Below, piece after piece: positions 8,328-16,711 of a DNA stretch of 33,886 bases. How positions within the stretch are numbered: position 1 is the first letter of the stretch; each line of letters begins with the position of its first letter. The stretch spans positions 4,988 to 38,873 of the forward strand of contig WOZS01000008.1 of NCBI GenBank assembly GCA_011620135.1, written 5' to 3'. The notes under the pieces are model-generated. The model searched no databases. It was given only the letters and a program-made list of their open reading frames with translations, and was not told the origin of the DNA. Origin of the DNA: Gammaproteobacteria bacterium. Lineage in GTDB: Bacteria > Pseudomonadota > Gammaproteobacteria > WOZS01. A program made the position numbers and the translations under genes.

Positions 8328-8357
8328 TTGCCTGCATCAAGGCTCAGGCCGTACAAT
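8328..8357 (+). promoter_or_regulatory. Candidate sigma-70 promoter for sspB
   Basis: TTGCCT at 8328-8333 and TACAAT at 8352-8357 are spaced by 18 bases in the msrB-sspB divergent gap and point toward sspB (start 8408). Each hexamer is close to the -35 and -10 consensus. A second AT-rich block (GATATTATG near 8370) could be part of the leader or an alternative -10. Confidence 0.4.
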
Positions 8358-8407
8358 TGATCCTTGGGATATTATGTCACAAAGGGTCACGAGTTGTTGA
8401 GGGTCTG

Positions 8408-8788
8408 ATGGACACGCGTCGCCCCTATCTGTTGCGCGCCATGTACGAGTGGATCGTCGACCAGGGGTGGACCCCCTTTCTGCTGGTTGATGCCACCAAG
8501 CCGGGTGTTGCTGTGCCAGCCGATTATATCCAGGATGGCCGCATCGTGCTCAACATCAGCCCGGCGGCCTGTGCGGCCCTGATGCTGGGCAACGACGCGG
8601 TGAGCTTTCAGGCCCGCTTCGGCGGCAATCCCCAGCATATTCAATTCAGTCCTCACGCCGTATTGGCCATCTATGCCCGGGAAAACGGCGAGGGCCTGGT
8701 GTTTGCACCCGATGACAACAGCGATCCGCAACCCCCCTCCTCCCAGCCGCCCAAGCCGAACAAGCCCAGGCTTTCCGTGGTGAAGTAA
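8408..8788 (+). CDS. sspB: ClpXP adaptor SspB (stringent starvation protein B)
   Basis: SspB binds ssrA-tagged peptides and delivers them to the ClpXP protease. The 126-residue protein opens MDTRRPYLLRAMYEWIVDQGWTPFLLVD and has the core NISPAACAALMLGNDAVSFQARFGG, then a disordered Asp/Pro/Ser linker and the C-terminal PRLSVVK, which matches the conserved ClpX zinc-domain-binding tail. ATG 8408 is chosen because GAGG lies eight bases upstream and the family starts there; 36 more in-frame codons upstream do not resemble SspB. In many gamma- and betaproteobacteria sspA precedes sspB, but here sspB stands alone beside msrB. Confidence 0.95.
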   Translation: MDTRRPYLLRAMYEWIVDQGWTPFLLVDATKPGVAVPADYIQDGRIVLNISPAACAALMLGNDAVSFQARFGGNPQHIQFSPHAVLAIYARENGEGLVFAPDDNSDPQPPSSQPPKPNKPRLSVVK

Positions 8789-8837
8789 AAACAACTGTGA
8801 TCGGGGCAGGGGCGCAGTGTGTGACCACAACCCTCGA

Positions 8838-9689
8838 CTATAGCGGCAGGGCGTCTGCCCAGTAAAACCACAGCGCACAAGAAGGGGTGAGCAGGCAGCA
8901 GATGGTGCCTGCGGCCAGGGCGGGCCCGAAGGGCAGCGGCGCTTGGCGACCAATGCCGAACAGCAGCGCGCGACATGCGGCGGCTCCCAGTCCGAAAAGA
9001 CAGGCCAGCAGCACCACCGGCAAGAGAGCCTGCCATCCCAGCCAAGCCCCGATCAGGGCCATGAGCTTGAAGTCTCCATGCCCCATGCCCACCTTGCCGG
9101 TGACCAGGTGAAAGAGTTCCGCCACCGCTCGCAGACATAGATAACCGGCAGCAGCCCCGAGGATGGCGGTGTGACATGGCACGAACAATTCTTTTGTGTT
9201 GAGCAGCAGCCCGGCCCACAGCCCTGGAAAGATCAACGCGTCGGGCAGCAGCTGATGGCGCCGGTCGATCACCGCAAGCACGATCAGCAGCCAGATCAGG
9301 ACGATGGCCGCCACGGCATGCCACCCTGTCCCCAGGCGGATGGCGGCGAGCAACGAGAGCCCCGCTGTGAGCGCTTCCACGAAGGGATAGCGCAACGGGA
9401 TGCGCACGCCGCAATGTCGGCAGCGACCCTGCAAGAGCAGGTAGCTCAACAAGGGAATGTTGTCATACCAGGCGATGATCTGCTGACAGACCGGACACCG
9501 CGAGCGACCCCACAAGATGCCAGGAGGGCGCTCCTGGGGCAAAGGCAGGTTCAGCATGTCATGGCACTGGACCTGGAAGTCGTAGGCCAGCCGTTCCGGT
9601 AGCCGGGCGGCCACCACATTGAGAAAGCTGCCCACCAGAAGCCCAAGGCCAGTGGCCATTATGGCAAAGGGCACAGGATCATGAATCAC
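8838..9689 (-). CDS. pilD: Prepilin leader peptidase / N-methyltransferase
   Basis: PilD cleaves the leader of type IV prepilins and methylates the new N-terminus, in the inner membrane. The protein is about 283 residues with seven to eight transmembrane helices. It has GLLVGSFLNVVAARLP at the N-terminus, the cytosolic zinc tetrad CPVC and CRHC, and the two aspartyl-protease sites: AVIDRRHQLLPD and the GHGD of GKVGMGHGDFKLMALIG. The start is probably GTG 9689 (VIHDPVPFAIMATGLG), giving a normal N-terminal length; an ATG further in and a longer reading overlapping pilC also exist. It begins 13 bases after pilC. Confidence 0.93.
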   Translation of the reverse strand: MIHDPVPFAIMATGLGLLVGSFLNVVAARLPERLAYDFQVQCHDMLNLPLPQERPPGILWGRSRCPVCQQIIAWYDNIPLLSYLLLQGRCRHCGVRIPLRYPFVEALTAGLSLLAAIRLGTGWHAVAAIVLIWLLIVLAVIDRRHQLLPDALIFPGLWAGLLLNTKELFVPCHTAILGAAAGYLCLRAVAELFHLVTGKVGMGHGDFKLMALIGAWLGWQALLPVVLLACLFGLGAAACRALLFGIGRQAPLPFGPALAAGTICCLLTPSCALWFYWADALPL

Positions 9690-9702
9690 GGGTGGAATAT
9701 CG

Positions 9703-10935
9703 TCACACGATATTGCCCATCTGGAAGATGGGCAGGTACATGGCAATCACCAGACCACCCACCAACACGCCCAGGACCACCATCAGCAAGGGTTCGATGA
9801 GGCTCGAGAGATTGTCCACCACATCGTCCACCTCGGCCTCGAAGATATCAGCCACCTTGCCCGACATGTCATCCAGGGCGCCGGCGCGCTCCCCCACCGC
9901 CATCATCTGGATGGCCATGGGCAGGAACAGCTTGTCATAGTATTCCATGGATCCCGCCAGGGGCTGGCCGGCGGCAACCTGTTCCCTGATCTCCAGCACG
10001 GCGTCTTCATAGGGCACACTGCCCGTGGCACCGGCCACCGATTCAAGGGCCTCCACGATGGGCACGCCGGAGGAAAACATGATCTGCAGGGTGCGGGCAA
10101 AGCGGGCGATGGCGGCCTTTTTGAGGGTCAGTCCCAGAACGGGCAGGCGGAACAGCAGCAGATCGCGACGCCTGCGAAAGCCGCGGAACCGGTTCAGAAA
10201 GCGCAGCAGGAAAATTAGGGCCACGGTACCAGCGATCACTTTCAGGATATGGCGCTCCAGGATATGGGACAGCTTGATCACAAAGAGCGTGAAAGGGGGC
10301 AGGGCGGCATGAAAGCTCTTGAAGATCTGCTCGAACTGCGGCACCACGAAATACAGGAGAATGGCCGAGACGCCCAAGCCCACCAGCACCACGGCGGCTG
10401 GATAGGTGAGCGCCTTTTTGATCTTGGCCTTGAGGCGCTCGGTTTTTTCCGTGTAGGCGGCAATACGGGTGAGGATCAGGTCCAGGCTGCCGGAGCGTTC
10501 GCCCGTCTTGACCAGATGGATGCTGAGGCTGTCGAAGTATTTGGGATGGAGGGCCAGGGCATCGCCCAGGGCCACGCCGGCTTCCACCTCGGCGCTGATG
10601 TTCCGGATCAACTGGCGCAGGTTGAGGTTGGCCTCTCCTGCGGCGATCATGTGCAGTGCCTGGACCAGGGGCACGCCGGCGTTGAGCATGGTGGCAAACT
10701 GGCGGAAGAAATAGGCGATATGCGCCCGGCGAATGCTCTTGCGCCGGCCGGACTGGCGCTTCTGCGAGGTGGCCCGGACCACCAACGGCGTGATGCCTTC
10801 GTTGAGCAATTCGCTGCGCGCCACCGCGTCGCTGATGGCATAGCGCTGCCCGGTGACCGGCTGGCCCTCCCGGGTCAGGCCTTCAAAACGAAACAGGCGC
10901 TGCTTTTTGTCTGACTCCTTGACCATGGTGTTCAT
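9703..10935 (-). CDS. pilC: Type IV pilus inner-membrane platform protein
   Basis: PilC is the inner-membrane platform on which the assembly ATPase acts. The 410-residue protein has two GspF/PilC-type repeats, each with a helical cytosolic bundle: FFRQFATMLNAGVPLVQALHM near residue 76 and FARTLQIMFSSGVPIVEALES near 277. Transmembrane segments lie near 183-203, 230-250 and 385-405. The motif ERSGSLDLIL in repeat 1 corresponds to ERAGALDDM in repeat 2, as is usual. GAGGTGA precedes ATG 10935. It sits between pilB and pilD with short gaps, the standard pilBCD order. Confidence 0.96.
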   Translation of the reverse strand: MNTMVKESDKKQRLFRFEGLTREGQPVTGQRYAISDAVARSELLNEGITPLVVRATSQKRQSGRRKSIRRAHIAYFFRQFATMLNAGVPLVQALHMIAAGEANLNLRQLIRNISAEVEAGVALGDALALHPKYFDSLSIHLVKTGERSGSLDLILTRIAAYTEKTERLKAKIKKALTYPAAVVLVGLGVSAILLYFVVPQFEQIFKSFHAALPPFTLFVIKLSHILERHILKVIAGTVALIFLLRFLNRFRGFRRRRDLLLFRLPVLGLTLKKAAIARFARTLQIMFSSGVPIVEALESVAGATGSVPYEDAVLEIREQVAAGQPLAGSMEYYDKLFLPMAIQMMAVGERAGALDDMSGKVADIFEAEVDDVVDNLSSLIEPLLMVVLGVLVGGLVIAMYLPIFQMGNIV

Positions 10936-10995
10936 GTATTCACCTCGCTTCCAATAGCCCTTGTGTCAGATCAGACAAGCGCATTCAAAGATGTC

Positions 10996-12732
10996 CTAGT
11001 TCACCGTGACGCGATAGATCTCGTGCAGACTGGTGATTCCGTCGCGGACCTTGTTGAGTCCAGAGCGCCTGAGGTTGGTGACACCTTCTGTCTTGGCCTG
11101 GGCGGCGATATCCATGGACGTGCCGCCTTGCATGATGATGCGCGAGATCTCCTCCGAAATGGGCAGCACCTGGTAGATGCCTGTTCGTCCCTTGAAGCCA
11201 GCGGCACACTGCTCGCACCCCCCCTTGTTGGCCTGGAAGACCTGCAGACCCTGCTGGATCTCTTCTGGGGTGAAGCCGGTTTTCAAGAGGGCATGTTCCG
11301 GGATGTCGTGGGGTATCTTGCAGTTGTTGCACAGGCAGCGCACCAGGCGCTGGGCGATGACCAGATCCACCGTGTCGGCCACGTTGAAGGGCTCCACGCC
11401 GATGTTCAGCAGGCGGGTGAGTGTCTGCGGGGCGTCGTTGGTGTGCAATGTGGAGAGCACCAGGTGGCCGGTCTGGGCCGCCTTGAAGGCAATTTCTGCT
11501 GTTTCCAGATCGCGGATCTCGCCCACCATGATGATATCCGGGTCCTGACGCAAAAAGGCGCGCAGCGCAGCGGCGAACGTGAGGCCCACCTTGGTGTTGA
11601 TGCTCACCTGGTTGGCGCCGACCAGCTTGATCTCGCAGGGATCTTCTGCCGTGGCTATGTTCACCTCCGACTTGTTCAGGATGCGCAAGCCGGTATACAG
11701 AGAGACGGTCTTGCCGCTGCCGGTGGGGCCGGTGATCAGGATCATGCCCTGGGGTTTGCGGAGTGCCTCGAGGTAGAGCTTCCCTTGGTAGGGTTCATAG
11801 CCCAGCTGGTCGATATCCAGCATGGCTGGCGTGGAGTCCAGAAGGCGGATGACGATCTTCTCGCCGAACAGGGTGGGCAGGGTGCTGATGCGCAGGTCCA
11901 GTTCACGGGTGGACGAGATGCGCACCTTGATGGCGCCGTCCTGGGGGACGCGGCGTTCGGCTACATCGAGCCGGGCCATGACCTTGATGCGCGCAGCCAG
12001 CCGTTCCGCCCAGGCGGTGGGCGGCGAGACGATCTCGTGCAGCACGCCATCCATGCGAAAGCGCACCCGGTAGGAGCGCTCATAGGGTTCCAGGTGGATA
12101 TCGGAGGCACGCCTGGTGAAAGCATCCACCAGCATCTTGTTGACGAAGCGGATAATAGGGGCGTCTTCCTCGTTTTCCGCCTCGGTGAGCCCTGCTGTGC
12201 TTTCGACGGTGGCCACGGAAGACCGCGGTCCTCCCGAGGACTGCTGTTCGATGTCCTTCTCGATGAGATCGGCCATGCTGGAGTCCAGCGAGCCGAAATA
12301 TTTGTCGATGTAGACCGAAAGCTTGTTGTGTTCCACCGTCACCGGCTGGATGCGCAACCCGGTGTGAAACTGTAGCTCATCCAGGCTCTGCATGTTGGAT
12401 GGATCGGCAACGCCCACATACAGCTGGTTGCCCTTCTGGAACAGGGGTAAGGCATGGTACTGGCGCACCAGCTTGGGCGCGATGACCCGGGGGCAACTGG
12501 CCAGTTCCACGGCGTTGAGATCCAACAGGGGCAGATGGAAGCCCCGGCTGATCGCCTTGGCAAGTTCCGTCGACCCCAGCACGCCTCGTTCCGCGATAAA
12601 ATCCACCAATGGCTTTGCTTCGCGCAGGGCAGACTGTTCGGCGCTGGAGGCCTGTGCTGCGGTCAAGGCGCGTTCTGCCACCAGGCAGCGGCTCAGGGGG
12701 CTCAGGCGATGGTCCAGCGGTTTAAGCGCCAT
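10996..12732 (-). CDS. pilB: Type IV pilus assembly ATPase
   Basis: PilB powers pilus extension. The 578-residue protein has the N-terminal T2SSE_N/MshEN-like domain (1-150), FVNKMLVDAFTRRASDIHLEPYE near 196-218, Walker A GPTGSGKT at 335-342, the acidic Asp box ATAEDPCEI, Walker B IIMVGEIRD near 400-408, the His box LSTLHTND and a zinc tetrad (Cys468, Cys471, Cys506, Cys509). ATG 12732 gives MALKPLDHRLS and a normal length. An upstream in-frame ATG (12756) would add eight residues; neither has an ideal ribosome site. The long open frame continuing upstream overlaps rpe and is not part of the gene. pilA is not in the window. Confidence 0.95.
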   Translation of the reverse strand: MALKPLDHRLSPLSRCLVAERALTAAQASSAEQSALREAKPLVDFIAERGVLGSTELAKAISRGFHLPLLDLNAVELASCPRVIAPKLVRQYHALPLFQKGNQLYVGVADPSNMQSLDELQFHTGLRIQPVTVEHNKLSVYIDKYFGSLDSSMADLIEKDIEQQSSGGPRSSVATVESTAGLTEAENEEDAPIIRFVNKMLVDAFTRRASDIHLEPYERSYRVRFRMDGVLHEIVSPPTAWAERLAARIKVMARLDVAERRVPQDGAIKVRISSTRELDLRISTLPTLFGEKIVIRLLDSTPAMLDIDQLGYEPYQGKLYLEALRKPQGMILITGPTGSGKTVSLYTGLRILNKSEVNIATAEDPCEIKLVGANQVSINTKVGLTFAAALRAFLRQDPDIIMVGEIRDLETAEIAFKAAQTGHLVLSTLHTNDAPQTLTRLLNIGVEPFNVADTVDLVIAQRLVRCLCNNCKIPHDIPEHALLKTGFTPEEIQQGLQVFQANKGGCEQCAAGFKGRTGIYQVLPISEEISRIIMQGGTSMDIAAQAKTEGVTNLRRSGLNKVRDGITSLHEIYRVTVN

Positions 12733-12779
12733 GATGTATTCATACCCCGGTTTCATGCGACAAACAAGAGCACCTGCGT

Positions 12780-12800
12780 GATACGCAGCGGATGCGTATC
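12780..12800. promoter_or_regulatory. Perfect inverted repeat in the pilB/rpe divergent gap
   Basis: GATACGCA (12780-12787) and TGCGTATC (12793-12800) form a perfect 8-bp dyad around a 5-base centre. The dyad lies in the 114-base gap between the divergent pilB and rpe starts. TAGTAT at 12804-12809 beside it could be a -10 for rpe. It could be an operator for a dimeric regulator or a leader hairpin; no known regulon motif is recognised. Confidence 0.5.
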
Positions 12801-12846
12801 GGGTAGTATGGCAAGAATCGAGTCTTCTTGTGGCGGAGCATGCAAT

Positions 12847-13515
12847 ATGACGATGGGCCGATGGATTGCGCCATCCCTGCTGGCGGCCGACTGGTCGCGT
12901 CTGGGCGAAGAGGTCGCGGCTGTGGCGGCGGCAGGATGTGAACTCATCCATATCGACGTCATGGATCATCATTATGTTCCCAATCTGACGCTTGGTCCGC
13001 AAGTGGTACGCGCCCTGCGCCGCTGCGGCATCACGGCCACAATGGATTGCCACCTCATGGCAAGTCCTGTGGATGACCTGGCGATTGCCTTCGCCAAGGC
13101 GGGGGCCGACTGGGTGAGCGTGCACCCCGAGGCCACCTTGCACGTGGACCGTACCCTGGCTGTGATCCGGGAACATGGCAAGAAGGCTGGGCTGGCGCTC
13201 AATCCGGCCACACCGCTTTGTGTGCTGGATCATGTGCTGGATCGACTGGACCACATTCTGGTGATGACGGTCAACCCGGGTTTTGGCGGACAGAGCCTGA
13301 TCGAGGCCACCTTGCGCAAGGTGGCCGCGGTGCGCCGCCGCATCCAGGAGAGCGGTCTACCCATCCGCCTGCAGGTGGATGGCGGCATCAACGAGCAGAC
13401 CATCGCTCGGGTGGCGCAGATGGGTGCCGATATCTTCGTGGTGGGCTCGGCCGTCTTTCAGCATCCGCCCTATGACGAGGCCATTGGCCGCCTGCGCGCC
13501 GCCCTGGAGCATTGA
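12847..13515 (+). CDS. rpe: Ribulose-phosphate 3-epimerase
   Basis: Rpe interconverts ribulose-5-phosphate and xylulose-5-phosphate in the pentose phosphate pathway. The 222-residue TIM-barrel protein begins MTMGRWIAPSLLAADWSRLGEEV and carries the metal/active-site motifs HIDVMDHHYVPN, MDCHLMA, MTVNPGFGGQ and QVDGGIN, with the catalytic aspartates and metal histidines in place. GGAG lies eight bases before ATG 12847; ATG 12853 is a second possibility. It is the first gene of a plus-strand run leading into trpE, whose ATG is only six bases after the rpe stop. The phosphoglycolate phosphatase gene often found between rpe and trpE is absent. Confidence 0.96.
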   Translation: MTMGRWIAPSLLAADWSRLGEEVAAVAAAGCELIHIDVMDHHYVPNLTLGPQVVRALRRCGITATMDCHLMASPVDDLAIAFAKAGADWVSVHPEATLHVDRTLAVIREHGKKAGLALNPATPLCVLDHVLDRLDHILVMTVNPGFGGQSLIEATLRKVAAVRRRIQESGLPIRLQVDGGINEQTIARVAQMGADIFVVGSAVFQHPPYDEAIGRLRAALEH

Positions 13516-13521
13516 ACGACC

Positions 13522-15060
13522 ATGGCCGACCCTGCTGCAGCCCATCTGCGCCGCGTCCTGACCGCCACAGAGCCTGTGGCCCCCATGGCGCTGCGCGCCG
13601 TGCAGCTGCAGGTGCTGGGCGATGTGCAAACCCCTCTCAGCGTTTACTTGCATCTCAGCGGGGGGCCATGGAGCTATCTCCTGGAATCCGTCCAGGGTGG
13701 TGAGACCTGGGGGCGCTATTCCATCATCGGCCTGCCGGCCCGGGAGGTGGTCAGCATGCATGGTGAAACCATCACCTTGCAGGATGAGGGCAACCCAGCC
13801 CTGCAGGTGCGCATGAATCCCCTGGAGGCCCTCTCCAGGCTGCATCACGCCTTCATGGTGACAGAAAGCGAGACCCTGCCCCGTTTTGCCGGTGCCCTGG
13901 TGGGCTATCTGGGCTATGATCTGGTGCGTTACATCGAGCCTGTGCTGGGGCCGTGCCGCAAGCCCGATCCGCTGGGAGCCCCCGACGCGGTCCTGCTGGT
14001 GAGCCGGGAGTTCATTGTATTCGATGCCCTCAAGGGCCAGATGACCATGATGGCCCTGGTGCCCGATGGCGACGCGGCAGCCGGTGCGGCAGCCCGGCTG
14101 CGCCTGCAGGCGTTGGCCCGGGAACTGCAGATGCCCATGGCCTTTCCGATCCTGGTTCCCCGGGATCAGGACCTGGACATACTGGCCCAGCAGGCCACGT
14201 TCAGCATGAGCAAGGAAGCCCATGCCCAGGGCGTGCTGCGCATCAAGCAGGCTATCCGCAGCGGGGATGTGATGCAGGTGGTCCTCTCGCAGCGCATCTC
14301 GCTGCCCTTTGCGGCTGCCCCTGTGGCCTTGTATCGCGCCTTGCGCTGCCTGAGCCCGGCGCCATACATGGTTCATCTGAACCTGGGTGATCTGGCCGTG
14401 GTGGGGGCCTCGCCGGAGATCCTGGTGCGTCTCGAGCAGGGCGAGCTTACCGGGCGGCCCATTGCCGGAACCCGGCCCCGGGGGCAGAGTGCCGCCGAGG
14501 ACCAGTCGTTGGGCGAGGAGTTGCTAGCCGACGAAAAGGAAATCGCCGAACACATCATGCTGATCGACCTCGGCCGCAACGATCTGGGGCGCGTCTCGGT
14601 GCCGGGCACGGTGCGCGTCACAGAAAAGCTGGTGATCGAGCGTTATGCCCATGTGATGCACCTGGTCTCCAATGTGAAGGGTACCCTGTTGCCGGGTTTG
14701 GATGCCATTGATGTGTTCAAGGCGACGTTTCCTGCGGGTACCGTAAGTGGCGCGCCCAAGGTGGAAGCCATGCGCATGATCGACGGCATGGAGCCGGTCA
14801 AGCGGGGCATCTATGCCGGTGCGGTGGGCTATATCGGCTTCAATGGCAACATGGATCTCGCCATTGCCATTCGGACCGGCGTGGTGCAAGGCGGCATGGT
14901 GCACATCCAGGCCGGTGGCGGCATCGTGGCCGACTCCCAGCCGGACAGTGAATGGCAGGAGACCATGAACAAGCGCCGCGCCTTTTTCAGGGCCATCGCC
15001 ATGGCCCAGGGGGAGGGGCAGGGCCTGTCCATGCCAGCGCAGGCCAGGGCCAGGGATTAG
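13522..15060 (+). CDS. trpE: Anthranilate synthase component I
   Basis: TrpE makes anthranilate from chorismate, with ammonia supplied by TrpG. The 512-residue protein has the N-terminal regulatory domain with the tryptophan-feedback motif LLES (in WSYLLESVQGG, near residue 54). Its catalytic domain contains IRSGDVMQVVLSQR, PIAGTRPRG, HIMLIDLGRNDLGRV, TFPAGTVSGAPKVEAM, RGIYAGAVGYIGFNG and QAGGGIVADSQPDSE. All chorismate- and Mg-binding residues appear intact, and the presence of LLES suggests feedback control by tryptophan. It follows rpe by six bases and precedes trpG by 17. No leader-peptide attenuator is seen upstream. Confidence 0.97.
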   Translation: MADPAAAHLRRVLTATEPVAPMALRAVQLQVLGDVQTPLSVYLHLSGGPWSYLLESVQGGETWGRYSIIGLPAREVVSMHGETITLQDEGNPALQVRMNPLEALSRLHHAFMVTESETLPRFAGALVGYLGYDLVRYIEPVLGPCRKPDPLGAPDAVLLVSREFIVFDALKGQMTMMALVPDGDAAAGAAARLRLQALARELQMPMAFPILVPRDQDLDILAQQATFSMSKEAHAQGVLRIKQAIRSGDVMQVVLSQRISLPFAAAPVALYRALRCLSPAPYMVHLNLGDLAVVGASPEILVRLEQGELTGRPIAGTRPRGQSAAEDQSLGEELLADEKEIAEHIMLIDLGRNDLGRVSVPGTVRVTEKLVIERYAHVMHLVSNVKGTLLPGLDAIDVFKATFPAGTVSGAPKVEAMRMIDGMEPVKRGIYAGAVGYIGFNGNMDLAIAIRTGVVQGGMVHIQAGGGIVADSQPDSEWQETMNKRRAFFRAIAMAQGEGQGLSMPAQARARD

Positions 15061-15077
15061 GGCGCGCAGGAGACATC

Positions 15078-15677
15078 GTGCTGTTACTGATCGACAATTA
15101 TGATTCCTTCACCTACAACCTGGCCCAGTATCTGGCCGAACTGGGTGCCGAGGTGCGCGTGGTGCGCAACGATGCCATCACGGTGGAAGAAGCGCTTGCC
15201 CTGCACCCCAGCCACCTGGTGCTTTCCCCTGGCCCTGGGCGCCCCGAGGGGGCCGGCATCACCCTGCCCCTCATCGTGAGGCTCGGGGCAACCATTCCCA
15301 CGCTGGGTGTCTGCCTGGGACACCAGGCCATCGCCATGGCCTACGGCGGCGAGGTGGTGGAGGCCAGGGCAGTGATGCACGGCAAGAGCTCGCCCATCCA
15401 GCACACGGGCCGCGATCTGTTTGCCCAGTTGCCCATGCCGTTTGCTGCGGCCCGGTATCATTCCCTGGTGGTGCGCCACGCCTCGCTGCCCGCCGCGCTG
15501 GAGGTGACCGCCTGGACCAGCGATGCTTCAGGAGGCATGGACGAGATCATGGGGCTGCGCCACAGGCACCATCCCATCTGCGGTGTGCAGTTTCATCCCG
15601 AATCCATCCTCACCCAGCACGGCCACCAGCTGCTGGCCAATTTCCTGTCCCCCCAGGGCCTGCGGCAGGTTGGTTGA
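15078..15677 (+). CDS. trpG: Anthranilate synthase component II (glutamine amidotransferase)
   Basis: TrpG hydrolyses glutamine and feeds ammonia to TrpE; members of this family can also serve aminodeoxychorismate synthase. The 199-residue class I amidotransferase reads LLLIDNYDSFTYNLAQYL, VLSPGPGRPEGAG, the nucleophile motif LGVCLGHQAIA, and the catalytic His-Glu in QFHPESILT. The start is GTG 15078, six bases after AGGAGA; the longer open frame upstream runs over the end of trpE and does not match the family. The stop lies just before trpD. Confidence 0.96.
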   Translation: MLLLIDNYDSFTYNLAQYLAELGAEVRVVRNDAITVEEALALHPSHLVLSPGPGRPEGAGITLPLIVRLGATIPTLGVCLGHQAIAMAYGGEVVEARAVMHGKSSPIQHTGRDLFAQLPMPFAAARYHSLVVRHASLPAALEVTAWTSDASGGMDEIMGLRHRHHPICGVQFHPESILTQHGHQLLANFLSPQGLRQVG

Positions 15678-15682
15678 GCACC

Positions 15683-16711
15683 ATGCAGGCCATCGAGGTC
15701 ATCCGGACGCTCTTGGCCGGCGGGCACCTGGGGGAGCAGGGCATGCGTCAGGCGGTGGATGACATGCTGGCAGGCCAGCTGAGCCCCGCGCAGATAGCCG
15801 CTGTGCTGGTTTTGTTGCAGGCGCGGGGCGAGCACGAGGAGGAGCTGTTGGGTGCGGCCCGGGCGCTGCGCCATCATGCCGAGGCGATCAGCGTGCCTGA
15901 CCCAGAGCACCTGCTGGATACCTGTGGCACCGGTGGCGATCGGCGCGGCCTGTTCAATGTGTCCACCACGGCCGCTTTCGTGGCGGCTGCCGCCGGGGCA
16001 CGGGTGGCCAAGCATGGCAATGTGGCCATCTCGGGGCGCTCCGGCAGCGCCGATGTGCTGCTGGAGGCTGGCGCCTGCGTGAATCTGGCCCCCCAGCAGG
16101 TGGTGCGCTGCATCGAAGAGGTGGGTTTTGGTTTTCTGCTGGCCACCCGCTATCACAGCACCACGCAGGCAGTGCAGGCGGTGCGTCGCGAGCTCGGTGT
16201 GCGCACCATCTTCAATCTGCTGGGGCCGCTCACCAATCCATCCCACGCCGGTTGCCAGTTGATCGGTATCTACGATCGCGCGCATCTCATTCCCATGGCC
16301 CATGTGGCCGGTGCCCTGGGCGGGCGCCATGTGCTGGTGGTGCACAGCGAGGACGGCTGTGACGAGATCTCCATCGCGGCTCCCACGGCCGCTGCCGAAT
16401 GGCGTGATGGCAAGCTGCACACCTACACCATCAGGCCGCAGGCCGTGGGGGTGTTATCGGGAGCCATCGATGAGTTGGTGGTGCACAGTGCTGCAGACAG
16501 CCTGCGGCTGTTGCGCCAGGTGCTGGGCGGTGGCCAGGGGCCCGCGCGGCAGATGGTGATGATCAACGCCGCAGCCGCGCTCTATGTGGCCGGGGTGGCC
16601 GAGGATCTCCCAGAAGGGGTATGCTTGGCAGAAAGGGCCTTGGACAGCGGGGCTGCCCAGGGGCGTTTCGAGGCGTTTTGTGCCTTGAGCCAATCCCTGG
16701 CTGACAAGTGA
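15683..16711 (+). CDS. trpD: Anthranilate phosphoribosyltransferase
   Basis: TrpD joins anthranilate to PRPP. The protein is 342 residues from ATG 15683 (MQAIEVIRTLLAGGHL); an in-frame TTG at 15674 overlapping the trpG stop would add three residues. Visible motifs are DTCGTGGDRRGLFNVST for PRPP binding, KHGNVAISGRSGSADVLLEAG, NLLGPLTNP and the Mg-site region EDGCDEIS. This is the standalone enzyme rather than a TrpGD fusion. It overlaps the next gene by four bases if trpC starts at GTG 16708. Confidence 0.96.
   Translation: MQAIEVIRTLLAGGHLGEQGMRQAVDDMLAGQLSPAQIAAVLVLLQARGEHEEELLGAARALRHHAEAISVPDPEHLLDTCGTGGDRRGLFNVSTTAAFVAAAAGARVAKHGNVAISGRSGSADVLLEAGACVNLAPQQVVRCIEEVGFGFLLATRYHSTTQAVQAVRRELGVRTIFNLLGPLTNPSHAGCQLIGIYDRAHLIPMAHVAGALGGRHVLVVHSEDGCDEISIAAPTAAAEWRDGKLHTYTIRPQAVGVLSGAIDELVVHSAADSLRLLRQVLGGGQGPARQMVMINAAAALYVAGVAEDLPEGVCLAERALDSGAAQGRFEAFCALSQSLADK

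Noticed and set aside
10963-12375. 470-codon plus-strand frame opposite pilB
   Set aside because: Antisense shadow of pilB without a domain pattern.
12801-12846. trp leader peptide or attenuator before rpe/trpE
   Set aside because: No short frame with tandem Trp codons and no terminator/antiterminator hairpin pair is present upstream of rpe or trpE.
12733-13254. Upstream extension of pilB up to 13254
   Set aside because: It would run antisense through rpe and does not resemble PilB before MALKPL.
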